NCBI RefSeq assembly: GCF_016595245.1
Contig: NZ_JAENHM010000058.1
Location: 62,001-126,000, forward strand
Reading direction: 5' to 3'
Source of the DNA: Azospirillum endophyticum
Lineage (GTDB): Bacteria; Pseudomonadota; Alphaproteobacteria; Azospirillales; Azospirillaceae
DNA: 64,000 bases
Shown: positions 22,944-30,142 of the stretch, piece after piece
How positions within the stretch are numbered: position 1 is the stretch's first letter
How the letters are laid out: each line of letters starts with the position of its first letter
Made by a program: the position numbers and the translations under genes
The notes under the pieces: model-generated
Databases searched by the model: none
Told to the model about the DNA's origin: nothing
The model's input: the letters and a program-made list of their open reading frames with translations, nothing else

Positions 22944-24473
22944 CTTTCAATTACCCACATCCGGCCGGGCGGCCGGTGATGGTGGCCTCCGCCTCGAACC
23001 AGGACGATCTCCAGCCTGTTGACATCGAACGATGCTCGGGAGGTGCCGATGGCCACGGGACCCAACGCCTGGATCGAGGATGAACTCGCCGGCTGCCACT
23101 TTGCCGACGAGCGGTTGGGGCGACGCTTGAGCACGTTGCTCGATCAGATGGCCGGGGCGATGGGCGACAGCATCCCCTTGGCCTGCCAGGACTGGGCCAA
23201 CACCAAGGCGGCCTACCGGTTCTTCGCCAACGACCGGGTAAGCGAAGCGGACATTCTCGCCGGCCACTTCGACGCGACCCGCCAGCGGGTCGCCGCGACT
23301 ACCGGCCCCCTCCTGGTGATTCAGGACACCACGGAGTTCTCCTTCCAGCGCGAGCATCCCGAGAAGATCGGTCAGACCGTCCGGGTGAACAGCGGTCAGG
23401 ACCAGGAGGGACGGTTTCGAATGCACACCGTGTGTGGGCTGCTGATGCACGCGAGTCTGGCAGTCACGACCGAGGGCCTGCCGCTGGGCCTCGGTGCCGT
23501 CAAGTTCTGGACCCGGACCAAGTTCAAGGGCACCGCCGCATTGAAGAGGAAGATCAACCCGACGCGGGTTCCCATCGAGCAGAAAGAGAGTGTCCGCTGG
23601 TTGGAGAACCTGCGCCGGACCACGGAGCGGTTCGGCGATCCGGCGCGCTGCATCCATGTCGGGGATCGCGAGAGCGACATCTACGAACTGTTCTGCTTGG
23701 CTCAGGAGTTGGGCACCCATTTCCTGGTGCGGACCTGCGTCGACCGGCTCGCCCTTGGCGGCGATACGACCGTCGACGCCGTGATGGACGAGGTCGCCGT
23801 TCAGGGCGTGCATGCCGTCACCGTCCGAGATGGTCAGGGCCGTGTCGGCACGGCGGAGGTCGAGCTGACCTATCGCAGCCTGCGGATCTTGCCGCCGATC
23901 GGGAAACAGAAGCGCTATCCAGCACTCACCCTGACGGTCCTGCATGCCCGGGAACGGGAGGCGCCCGTCGATCGGCCGCGCATCGACTGGAAGCTCCTCA
24001 CCGATCTGCCCGTCCTCACCCAGGAAGCGGCCATCGAAAAGCTCCGCTGGTATGCGGTTCGATGGAAAATCGAGGTCTTTCACAAGATTTTGAAATCGGG
24101 GTGCAAGGCAGAGGAGGCGAGGCTCCGAAGTGCCGACCGCTTGGTCAAATTGATCGCCGTCTATTGCCTCGTGAGCTGGCGAGTTTTCTGGATGACCATG
24201 ATCAATCGATCGGCGCCGGATGTCGATGCAGGGGTCGTCTTTACAGAACGCGAGCAACTGATCCTGGATTTCCTGGTCCCGAACAAGGCTCCCAGCCTGC
24301 CCGGCAGCAACACCCTGGGCATCTACCTCACCAAAGTTGCCAAGCTCGGTGGCTATCTCGCCCGGGGCTCCGATCCACCGCCGGGGAACACGGTCATGTG
24401 GCGGGGTATGTCTCGCCTGATCGATATTGTCTTGGGTTCAGAGATCGCGCCGCAGCTTGTGGGTAATTGAAAG
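22944..24473 (+). mobile_element. Complete IS4-family (IS50-like) insertion sequence
   Basis: The element is 1530 bp long. It is bounded by perfect 16-bp inverted repeats, CTTTCAATTACCCACA at 22944-22959 and its complement at 24458-24473, and flanked by the exact 9-bp direct repeat TTTCACCAC. The right end continues ...ACAAGC inward, resembling the Tn5 outer-end pattern CTGACTCTTATACACAAG. Length, one gene, and 9-bp duplication all agree with the IS50 subgroup. The unbroken duplication and intact transposase suggest a fairly recent, possibly still active insertion. It landed at the stop codon of a minus-strand gene fragment. Confidence 0.93.
23049..24470 (+). CDS. IS4-family (Tn5-like) transposase
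   Basis: A 473-residue transposase. The N-terminal DNA-binding part reads WIEDELAGCHFADERLGRRL and CQDWANTKAAYRFFANDRVS, as in Tn5 transposase. The catalytic triad is visible: Asp in VIQDTTEFSF, Asp in HVGDRESDIYELF, and Glu in the YxxRWxIE helix (YAVRWKIEVFHKILKSGCK). The C-terminal LPGSNTLGIYLTKVAKLGGY is family-typical. The frame is open and the stop codon lies inside the right inverted repeat. ATG 23049 was chosen; an ATG ten codons upstream is also in frame. It cuts and pastes the element that carries it. Confidence 0.92.
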   Translation: MATGPNAWIEDELAGCHFADERLGRRLSTLLDQMAGAMGDSIPLACQDWANTKAAYRFFANDRVSEADILAGHFDATRQRVAATTGPLLVIQDTTEFSFQREHPEKIGQTVRVNSGQDQEGRFRMHTVCGLLMHASLAVTTEGLPLGLGAVKFWTRTKFKGTAALKRKINPTRVPIEQKESVRWLENLRRTTERFGDPARCIHVGDRESDIYELFCLAQELGTHFLVRTCVDRLALGGDTTVDAVMDEVAVQGVHAVTVRDGQGRVGTAEVELTYRSLRILPPIGKQKRYPALTLTVLHAREREAPVDRPRIDWKLLTDLPVLTQEAAIEKLRWYAVRWKIEVFHKILKSGCKAEEARLRSADRLVKLIAVYCLVSWRVFWMTMINRSAPDVDAGVVFTEREQLILDFLVPNKAPSLPGSNTLGIYLTKVAKLGGYLARGSDPPPGNTVMWRGMSRLIDIVLGSEIAPQLVGN

Positions 24474-24482
24474 TTTCACCAC
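24474..24482 (+). repeat. Target-site duplication, right copy
   Basis: TTTCACCAC, identical to 22935-22943, immediately follows the right inverted repeat. It also contains the stop codon (TCA on this strand) of the minus-strand gene remnant. Confidence 0.9.
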
Positions 24483-24634
24483 AGCGTTACGAAGTCGAGG
24501 ATATGCTTCCCACGGCTGCGATGACGGTAGCCCCCGATGGCCCGGGGCAGGAAGACCGCTGCGGCAGCGCTGTCCAGCACGGGAATGAGCTCCAGGATTG
24601 CCAAAGCGGCGTGACAGCGTGTGGTGGGCTCCAC
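24476..24634 (-). pseudogene. 3' remnant of an unidentified gene
   Basis: A 52-codon minus-strand frame with protein-like composition ends ...GGYRHRSRGKHILDFVTLW. It remains open upstream through the 62-bp element at 24649-24710, with no convincing start; a GTG at 24634 is the nearest. Its stop codon is part of the IS target duplication, so the IS inserted without destroying the frame. The tail looks like that of some transposases, but I cannot name a family. It is most simply a gene cut by the 62-bp element. Confidence 0.4.
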
Positions 24635-24648
24635 GTTGTCAGCGTTCC

Positions 24649-24710
24649 TTTTCGCGACATTCTGTTCCGCCTGGATCAGAGTGTCCGCTTCGCCACCCTT
24701 TGACGGACAG
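24649..24710 (+). repeat. 62-bp stem-loop element, copy 2
   Basis: It matches 1609-1670 at 54 of 62 positions in the same orientation, with the last 31-base core (GAGTGTCCGCTTCGCCACCC to ACGGACA) identical. The hairpin CATTCTGTTCC/GGATCAGAGTG keeps one compensated pair relative to copy 1 and has one mismatch and one G-T pair. On its right lies the RHH/kinase unit, as the HigA fusion lies right of copy 1. Confidence 0.7.
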
Positions 24711-24755
24711 CATCGCGAACAAAAGTTCCTGCCCGGTCGGTCGATCAGCCTTTGC
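24711..24755. other. Short spacer between 62-bp element and kinase gene
   Basis: The 45 bases between the element and the kinase stop codon show no homology to the matching position beside copy 1, so the similarity of the two loci ends sharply at the element. Confidence 0.5.
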
Positions 24756-27731
24756 TCAAAAGGGCTTTTGCGAAGGGGGGGCCGTTGCCGGAGCGCTTTC
24801 CGCGTTGCCGGTTAGCAGCCGGTCGAGAGCTTCTCCAAGTTGCCGTGGGGTGACCGGCTTGTAGATGACATGGAGGCTGTGCGCCGTCGCGTCGTGCTCA
24901 GCCTCGCTCCCGGTCTCGCCGGTCAGGATGATGCCCGGTATGTCGGCACCGTATGCCTCGCGCACCCGCAGGATCGCTTCGGTCCCGATCTGCCCTTCAC
25001 GCAGACGGTAGTCAGCGACGACGATGTCGGGTCGCCGTCCGTCCTTTCGGAGGGCGGCGAGCACTCCTTCGGTCGAAGTGGCGGCCAGCACCTTGTAGCC
25101 CCACGCCTCGAAGGTCGCCTTCAACCCGAGCAGCACGATGGCATCATCGTCCACCAGCACGGCGACCCGGCCGTTGCCTACCACCTCGACGGGCGCCACG
25201 ACGGCCTGCTTCGGCCCGACCCGGCCGAGCGGCATGGCAATGGAGAACACCGACCCCTGGCCTGGCGTTGAGCGCACCTCCACCGGGTGCTCCAGCAGGG
25301 CCGAGAGACGCTGCACAATGGCGAGGCCGAGGCCAAGGCCGCGGTTGCGGTCACGCTCGGGGTTGCCGACCTGATGGAACTCCTCCCAGATCCGTTTCAA
25401 GTGCTCGTCCGGGATGCCGATGCCGGTGTCGGCGACTTCGATGCGCAGGGTGTCCTCCGTCTTGTGACACGCGATGGTAACGCGGCCCCGGTCGGTGTAG
25501 CGCAAGGCGTTCTCGACCAGATTGCGCACCATCCGCGCCAGCAGCGTTGGGTCGCTGCGTACCGCCGCCTCGCACTGAGTGACACGCAGATCCAGGCCCT
25601 TGGCCGCAGCGATTGGTGCGTAGGCGCTGCCGATCTGTTCAATCATCTGTCCCACATCGAAATCCTCGATGGCGGGCCGAACGATGCCTGCGTCCAGATG
25701 TGAGACGTCGAGCAGGCTGTTTAGCAGATCGCGCAGCACATCCAGTCCACGTCCCAGGTGTTTGAGTGCATCCTGCCCCCTGGGAGCGACATGCGGTTTC
25801 AGCACGTCCAGGAACAGCAGCAGCGACTGCATGGGCTGACGCAGGTCGTGGCTGGCTGCCGCTAGGAAACGCGACTTGGAGCGGTTAGCGTCCTCGGCCA
25901 CCTGGCGCGCCTTCTCAGCCATGTCGTGCGCCGTCCGCAGAACCACTTCCGCTTTCGTGCGATCATGAATGTCGGTTGAAGCGCCGAACCAGCGGACGAT
26001 CGCGCCGCTGTGGGGATCGCGATAGGGCTCACCGCGAACCAGGAACCAGCGGTAATTTCCGTCCTTCGAGCGGATCCGGTGTTCAACGAGATACGTGCCG
26101 CCGGTCCGCCGCGCTTCCTCGAACCGCTCCATCGTCAGTGCCACGTCGTCGGGATGGATGAAGTTGTCAGCGGTTTCGGCCGCTGTTGTGGGATTGTGGA
26201 CAATCCCGGTGTAGTCCGACCACTGCTTGTTGAAGAACTCCACACGCCCCTCGGCGTCGGTGATCCAGACGATCTGCGGAACAGCGTCGGCCATCAGCCG
26301 GAACCGTTCTTCGCTCTCGCGGAGCGCCGTTTCGACCGTCTTGCGGTCCGTCACGTCACTGGCCGCCCCGAACCACTCCTCGATCTCGCCGTGTGGACCC
26401 AGGATCGGCACCGCCCGCGACAGCGTCCATCCCAGGGTACCATCCACCCGCCGGACGCGGTGCTCCAGTTCAAAAATGCCCTTCGTCGATATCGCCTCCC
26501 GGATCACCTCCCAGACACGCAGTTGGTCGTCGGGGTGGATGTATTCGGCCAACCAAGTCGTGCTCGGGCTTTGCGTATCGGTAAGGAAGCCCTGGCCATC
26601 GAGCTGGCGCAATTCTGTCCAGTCAGGATTCATCCGGTAGAGCACGTAGGACGTCGCGTTCAGCAGAGCCCGGAGCCGCTCCTCGTTGCGGCGCAGTGCG
26701 GCTTCGGCACGAGCCCGTTCCACGGACTGCCATGTCCGTTCTGCCACCTCTCCGGCAAAGGCAACGTCGGCCGCGGACCATCGGCGCGGCAGGCGGTTAT
26801 GGACCGACATCAGCGCCACCAGTCGCCTCCCCTTGATCAGCGGCAGGCTCATGAAGGCGCCTATACCGGTCTGCGCGAAGCTGGCGACGGCGCTTGGCGT
26901 ATCGGTGCGCGGGTCATGCCGGACGTCCTCGATGACGACCGTCTCGCCGTGCGTCAGGGCGGCGATGAACTCCGGCCCGAAATCCTCCATCCGGTGGCGG
27001 CCGACGTTGCGGGGCATGGTGCCGTCGTTCCATTCCCGCTCGATGGTGGCAAAGACACCGGCGTCGTCGACGTCGGCGTAGATCACCTGACCGGCACCCA
27101 GATGTTCGCCCAGCATCGCCGAAGCGGTTGTCATGACCTCATGCGGATCGGCAAGGCCGCGCAGACACTCGTCCAGCGCTCCGCGGAAGGCGGCGCGTCG
27201 ATCAGCGAACACCTTTTCGGTGATCTCCACGCAGGCGGAGTAGACGCCGCTTACCTGCCCTCCCGGGGACTGGGCGTCGTCGGCGTCGCGCACGGGTGCG
27301 TAGAAGAATGAGAAGTGCGCTTCCTCCAGATACCCCTTACGCATCATGAGAAGCTGGAGGTCGTCCATGCACGTCGGTTCGCCGGCGTAACCGCGATCCA
27401 TGATCGGCCCGACGCTGTCGACCAGTTCCGACCATACCTCGAAAAAGGGACAGGCGAGGGCTGCCGGATGCTTGTTACCGAGGATCTGGGCATAGGCGTC
27501 GTTGTAGAGCATCGCGCGCTCGGGTCCCCAGGCGACGAACATCGCCTGGTTGGCGGCCAGCATAAGGCTGGTCACCGTCTTTAGAGGTTGCGGCCACGCC
27601 TCCGGCGGGCCGAGGGGCGTGAGGGACCAGTCGTGCGCACGCATGCGCGCACCCATCTCGCCGCCGCCGCTCAGAAAAGCACGGCCATGGACAAGCGTGT
27701 GATCCGGCGGCCCGAAGGAGGCACCGGTCAT
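24756..27731 (-). CDS. PAS/GAF hybrid histidine kinase with receiver domain
   Basis: A 991-residue soluble sensor. In order: a PAS-like domain (about 40-175), a GAF domain (about 180-335, ending near ALMSVHNRLPRRWSAADVAF), two PAS/PAC domains (about 345-595, with IHPDDQLRVW and FIHPDDVALTMERF), and a HisKA helix with the phospho-acceptor in AASHDLRQPMQS near residue 630. The ATPase follows (NLVENALRYTDRG, EVADTGIGIPDEH, GLGLGLAIVQRLSALL), then a receiver domain (VLVDDDAIVLLG, phosphorylatable Asp in IVVADYRLREG near 903). No membrane helices, so it senses a cytoplasmic signal. Its ATG overlaps the stop of the RHH gene (ATGA). No separate response regulator is adjacent. Confidence 0.9.
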   Translation of the reverse strand: MTGASFGPPDHTLVHGRAFLSGGGEMGARMRAHDWSLTPLGPPEAWPQPLKTVTSLMLAANQAMFVAWGPERAMLYNDAYAQILGNKHPAALACPFFEVWSELVDSVGPIMDRGYAGEPTCMDDLQLLMMRKGYLEEAHFSFFYAPVRDADDAQSPGGQVSGVYSACVEITEKVFADRRAAFRGALDECLRGLADPHEVMTTASAMLGEHLGAGQVIYADVDDAGVFATIEREWNDGTMPRNVGRHRMEDFGPEFIAALTHGETVVIEDVRHDPRTDTPSAVASFAQTGIGAFMSLPLIKGRRLVALMSVHNRLPRRWSAADVAFAGEVAERTWQSVERARAEAALRRNEERLRALLNATSYVLYRMNPDWTELRQLDGQGFLTDTQSPSTTWLAEYIHPDDQLRVWEVIREAISTKGIFELEHRVRRVDGTLGWTLSRAVPILGPHGEIEEWFGAASDVTDRKTVETALRESEERFRLMADAVPQIVWITDAEGRVEFFNKQWSDYTGIVHNPTTAAETADNFIHPDDVALTMERFEEARRTGGTYLVEHRIRSKDGNYRWFLVRGEPYRDPHSGAIVRWFGASTDIHDRTKAEVVLRTAHDMAEKARQVAEDANRSKSRFLAAASHDLRQPMQSLLLFLDVLKPHVAPRGQDALKHLGRGLDVLRDLLNSLLDVSHLDAGIVRPAIEDFDVGQMIEQIGSAYAPIAAAKGLDLRVTQCEAAVRSDPTLLARMVRNLVENALRYTDRGRVTIACHKTEDTLRIEVADTGIGIPDEHLKRIWEEFHQVGNPERDRNRGLGLGLAIVQRLSALLEHPVEVRSTPGQGSVFSIAMPLGRVGPKQAVVAPVEVVGNGRVAVLVDDDAIVLLGLKATFEAWGYKVLAATSTEGVLAALRKDGRRPDIVVADYRLREGQIGTEAILRVREAYGADIPGIILTGETGSEAEHDATAHSLHVIYKPVTPRQLGEALDRLLTGNAESAPATAPPSQKPF

Positions 27732-28000
27732 CGGGTGCCGCCATCCCTGTAGTCGCGCCAGACACGCGCCCTGAGCGTCGCGGCCGCGATCCGGCGGTCG
27801 CCACCCTCCTCCCCCTCCAACCCCGGGACGTTTGCAGACCGCAGGGCCTCGAGCACCAGGGCGCGCACGGTCATGCCGCGTCGCACCGCCTCCGCCCGAA
27901 TGGCATCACGCCCACCGGAACTGACCATCACGCAGAGCTGCACTTCCTGGGATGTCGCTGGGCCACGGCTTGCCCTGGTCGTTTGATCGCGCGCGGTCAT
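27728..28000 (-). CDS. Small ribbon-helix-helix-like DNA-binding protein
   Basis: A 90-residue protein. The segment VQLCVMVSSGGRDAIRAEAV followed by RRGMTVRALVLEALRSANVP has the strand-helix-helix pattern of ribbon-helix-helix proteins, close in style to those paired with ParA or acting as antitoxins. The ATG at 28000 is the natural start; translation further upstream runs into the repeated element. The stop overlaps the kinase start by the ATGA arrangement, so the two proteins are made together. No parA or toxin gene is next to it. It may be the transcriptional regulator of this two-gene unit, or a partition-type protein captured with it. Confidence 0.65.
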   Translation of the reverse strand: MTARDQTTRASRGPATSQEVQLCVMVSSGGRDAIRAEAVRRGMTVRALVLEALRSANVPGLEGEEGGDRRIAAATLRARVWRDYRDGGTR

Positions 28001-28334
28001 GGATCTTCTGGAAGTTAGGATTTCTGGAAACCCTACCGAGTGTCGCCCCCGGACACACCACGTCATTGTAGGTAAACCCCGTTGGCTTTGGACCGACACC
28101 GTCCGCAAATCGGCCCTTTGACGGGCAATCGCCCAAGTGTCCGGAAACCCGCGTTGAGGATGGCTTTCCGGACAAACTGATCGTCGGACCGTTTTCATGA
28201 CGACAGCCGGACGCTCCTCGCTGCAACACGTCGACGTGCGCCCAAACTCTGTCCGCTCCACCTGATCGAAGGTCGTGTCGGGCTTCCGCGCGTCTGCATC
28301 GAACTCGCTGCACCAACACTGCCCACAACGACTT
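28001..28334. other. Intergenic region upstream of the RHH gene and the iron-uptake locus
   Basis: About 330 bases that hold the inverted-repeat element copy B (28101-28189). On its left, up to the RHH start, I see no clear frame. On its right, up to the Fur box, base composition is mixed and no gene or RNA is evident. Confidence 0.5.
28101..28189 (+). repeat. TGTCCGGAAA inverted-repeat element, copy B
   Basis: It aligns with 5963-6059 in the same orientation with small gaps. It contains TGTCCGGAAACCCG at 28138-28151, identical to 6008-6021, and the inverted TTTCCGGACA at 28165-28174, with GAGGATGG between them in both copies. Its first part (GTCCGC ... CCCTTTGACGGGCA, 28101-28126) also resembles the core of the 62-bp element. 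It lies about 100 bp before the RHH-gene start. Confidence 0.6.
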
Positions 28335-28353
28335 GCGAATGATTATCAATATG
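28335..28353. promoter_or_regulatory. Fur box upstream of the FecI-like sigma gene
   Basis: The 19-mer GCGAATGATTATCAATATG, read on the other strand, agrees with the Fur consensus GATAATGATAATCATTATC at 15 of 19 positions. It ends 37 bp before the sigma-factor ATG. Iron-bound Fur would repress the locus, which fits the downstream siderophore-receptor genes. Confidence 0.75.
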
Positions 28354-28390
28354 GTTAGGCTTCCGGTCTGTTCCCCGATCCCGTGACCTG

Positions 28391-28903
28391 ATGACGACCA
28401 ATGCCATCGCCCTGACGCGCCTGCTCGTGCACGAGCGCCCGTTTCTTCTGCGGCTCGTGCAGCGGATCGTTGGGAACGCTCCGACGGCCGAGGACGTCAC
28501 GCAAAGCCTCTGGTTCAAGGTCCAGCGCATCGACGACGACCCCCCGATCGTGAACAAGCGGGCCTATCTCTACCGGCTTGCCACCAATCTGGCCTGCGAT
28601 TTCGCCCGCGCCGACCAACGTTACCGGAGCGTGTTCGAATCGGGCGAACTGCCGGAGGCGGCGGTGGCCCCGCTGCCGCCGGCCGATGCCGCCCTGATCG
28701 ACCGGCAGAATCTCGACATTCTCATGGCGGCGCTCGACGAACTGCCGGAGCGGACCCGGACCGTCTTCATCCTGCGCAAGATCCACGAGATGCCGGTCGA
28801 GGAGATCGCGGCACGCTTCGCCGTGGGCCGGGACATGATCCTGAAGCTGTTGCGCGCGGCCGTCCTGCACTGTGACGCGAGACTCCACGATCCGCGCCGG
28901 TGA
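28391..28903 (+). CDS. FecI-like ECF sigma factor
   Basis: A 170-residue ECF sigma factor of the iron-starvation type. Region 2 reads RLVQRIVGNAPTAEDVTQSL with LWFKVQR, then RAYLYRLATNLACDFARADQ; region 4 reads DELPERTRTVFILRKIHEMP followed by VEEIAARFAVGRDMILKLL. It directs RNA polymerase to the receptor gene when the FecR partner signals through the receptor. A Fur box lies just upstream. The FecR gene follows after 152 bp and the receptor after that, the standard fecI-fecR-fecA-like order. Confidence 0.9.
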   Translation: MTTNAIALTRLLVHERPFLLRLVQRIVGNAPTAEDVTQSLWFKVQRIDDDPPIVNKRAYLYRLATNLACDFARADQRYRSVFESGELPEAAVAPLPPADAALIDRQNLDILMAALDELPERTRTVFILRKIHEMPVEEIAARFAVGRDMILKLLRAAVLHCDARLHDPRR

Positions 28904-29055
28904 TGCGCCCCGGTGATGCGCCCGAATGACCGGGGCCGTGACGCTCCGGCCTCGGACGCGACAATCCGCTTGCACCGCTTCCGGCCATCGTAGTCTATGA
29001 AATCGTCCAGGAAGACGTCCATGCCGTTGCACCCGCCGCCGGGCGGCGGGGGAAA

Positions 29056-30042
29056 GTGAAATTCTTGGCCTCGTCCGAACAGCCCATTCCCGAAAACATT
29101 CGCGAGGAAGCGGCGCGCTGGCTGATGGAGCGCGATGCCGACCCGCTGTCACCGCAGCAGCAGCGGGCGCTGGCCGCATGGCTGCGCGCCGATCCGCGTC
29201 ACGCGCGCGCCTTCGAACGGCTGGAGCGCAGTTGGGACCTGATGGGCAGCGCGCCGATCGAAGCCCGCCTGCGCCAGCAAGGGCATGGGGGCAGGCCGCC
29301 TCCTTCCGCTCCCGCCCGGCGGAAAGCCGGCGCGCGGCGGTGGGCGGCACCGGCGATCGCCGCCGGTCTGGCGGCGGCGGTGTTCGGACTGGCCGACGAC
29401 TGGCCGACCCGACTGCGCGCCGATGCGATGACGGCCATGGGGGAGCAGCGGACGCTGTCGCTTCCCGACGGCTCCTCCGTCCTGCTCAACACCGCGAGCG
29501 CGGTCGCGGTCGATTATCGCGGCGACGCGCGCCGCGTCCGGCTGCTCAAGGGCGAGGCGTCCTTCACCGTCGCCGCCGACCGCGACCGCCCCTTCACGGT
29601 CGAGGCGGGGGATGGAGCGACGCGGGCACTGGGCACGCGCTTCATCGTCCGGCGCGACGGCGGCGACACCGATGTCCTTGTCACCGAGCACAGCGTCCAG
29701 GTGGCCGTGACCGGAAGCGATCCGGTCACCCTGCGCCAAGGCGAAGGGCTGCGCTACGGCTCCGGCGGCGTGACGGCCCCCGGCCCCGTCGATGCGTCGG
29801 CGGCCGAAGCCTGGACGCGCGGCCGGCTGGTGTTCGTCGACCGACCGCTCGCCGAGGTCGTCGCCGAGCTGAACCGCTATCTGCCCGCCCACATCGGGAT
29901 CGTCGGCGGGGATCTGCGGGAACGGCGGTTCAGCGGCGTCTTCGACGTCCGCGATCCGATGGCCGCCATCGATACCATCCAGCGCACGCTGCGGATCGAG
30001 TCGCTGCGGATCGCCAACCTCATCGTCGTCCTTCACCGCTGA
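29056..30042 (+). CDS. FecR-type anti-sigma regulator
   Basis: A 328-residue membrane regulator. The N-terminal DUF4880-like segment has REEAARWLMERDADPLSPQQ and LAAWLRADPRHARAFERLER. One membrane helix lies near residues 96-115 (WAAPAIAAGLAAAVFGLADD). The periplasmic FecR domain includes GEQRTLSLPDGSSVLLNTAS and VRLLKGEASFTVAADRDRPF, and a C-terminal part resembles a secretin/TonB short N-terminal fold (RRFSGVFDVRDPMAAIDTIQ). It passes the substrate-bound state of the receptor's STN domain to the FecI-like sigma factor. The length is normal and the frame intact. Confidence 0.9.
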   Translation: MKFLASSEQPIPENIREEAARWLMERDADPLSPQQQRALAAWLRADPRHARAFERLERSWDLMGSAPIEARLRQQGHGGRPPPSAPARRKAGARRWAAPAIAAGLAAAVFGLADDWPTRLRADAMTAMGEQRTLSLPDGSSVLLNTASAVAVDYRGDARRVRLLKGEASFTVAADRDRPFTVEAGDGATRALGTRFIVRRDGGDTDVLVTEHSVQVAVTGSDPVTLRQGEGLRYGSGGVTAPGPVDASAAEAWTRGRLVFVDRPLAEVVAELNRYLPAHIGIVGGDLRERRFSGVFDVRDPMAAIDTIQRTLRIESLRIANLIVVLHR

Positions 30043-30142
30043 CCGCCGCCACTTTCCATTCCACCCCTTCGATTTCGAAACGTCATAGGAATGAGGCGCA
30101 TTCGCAAGATGCGGTGCCCTCGCGCAAACTGATGTTCGGGGG

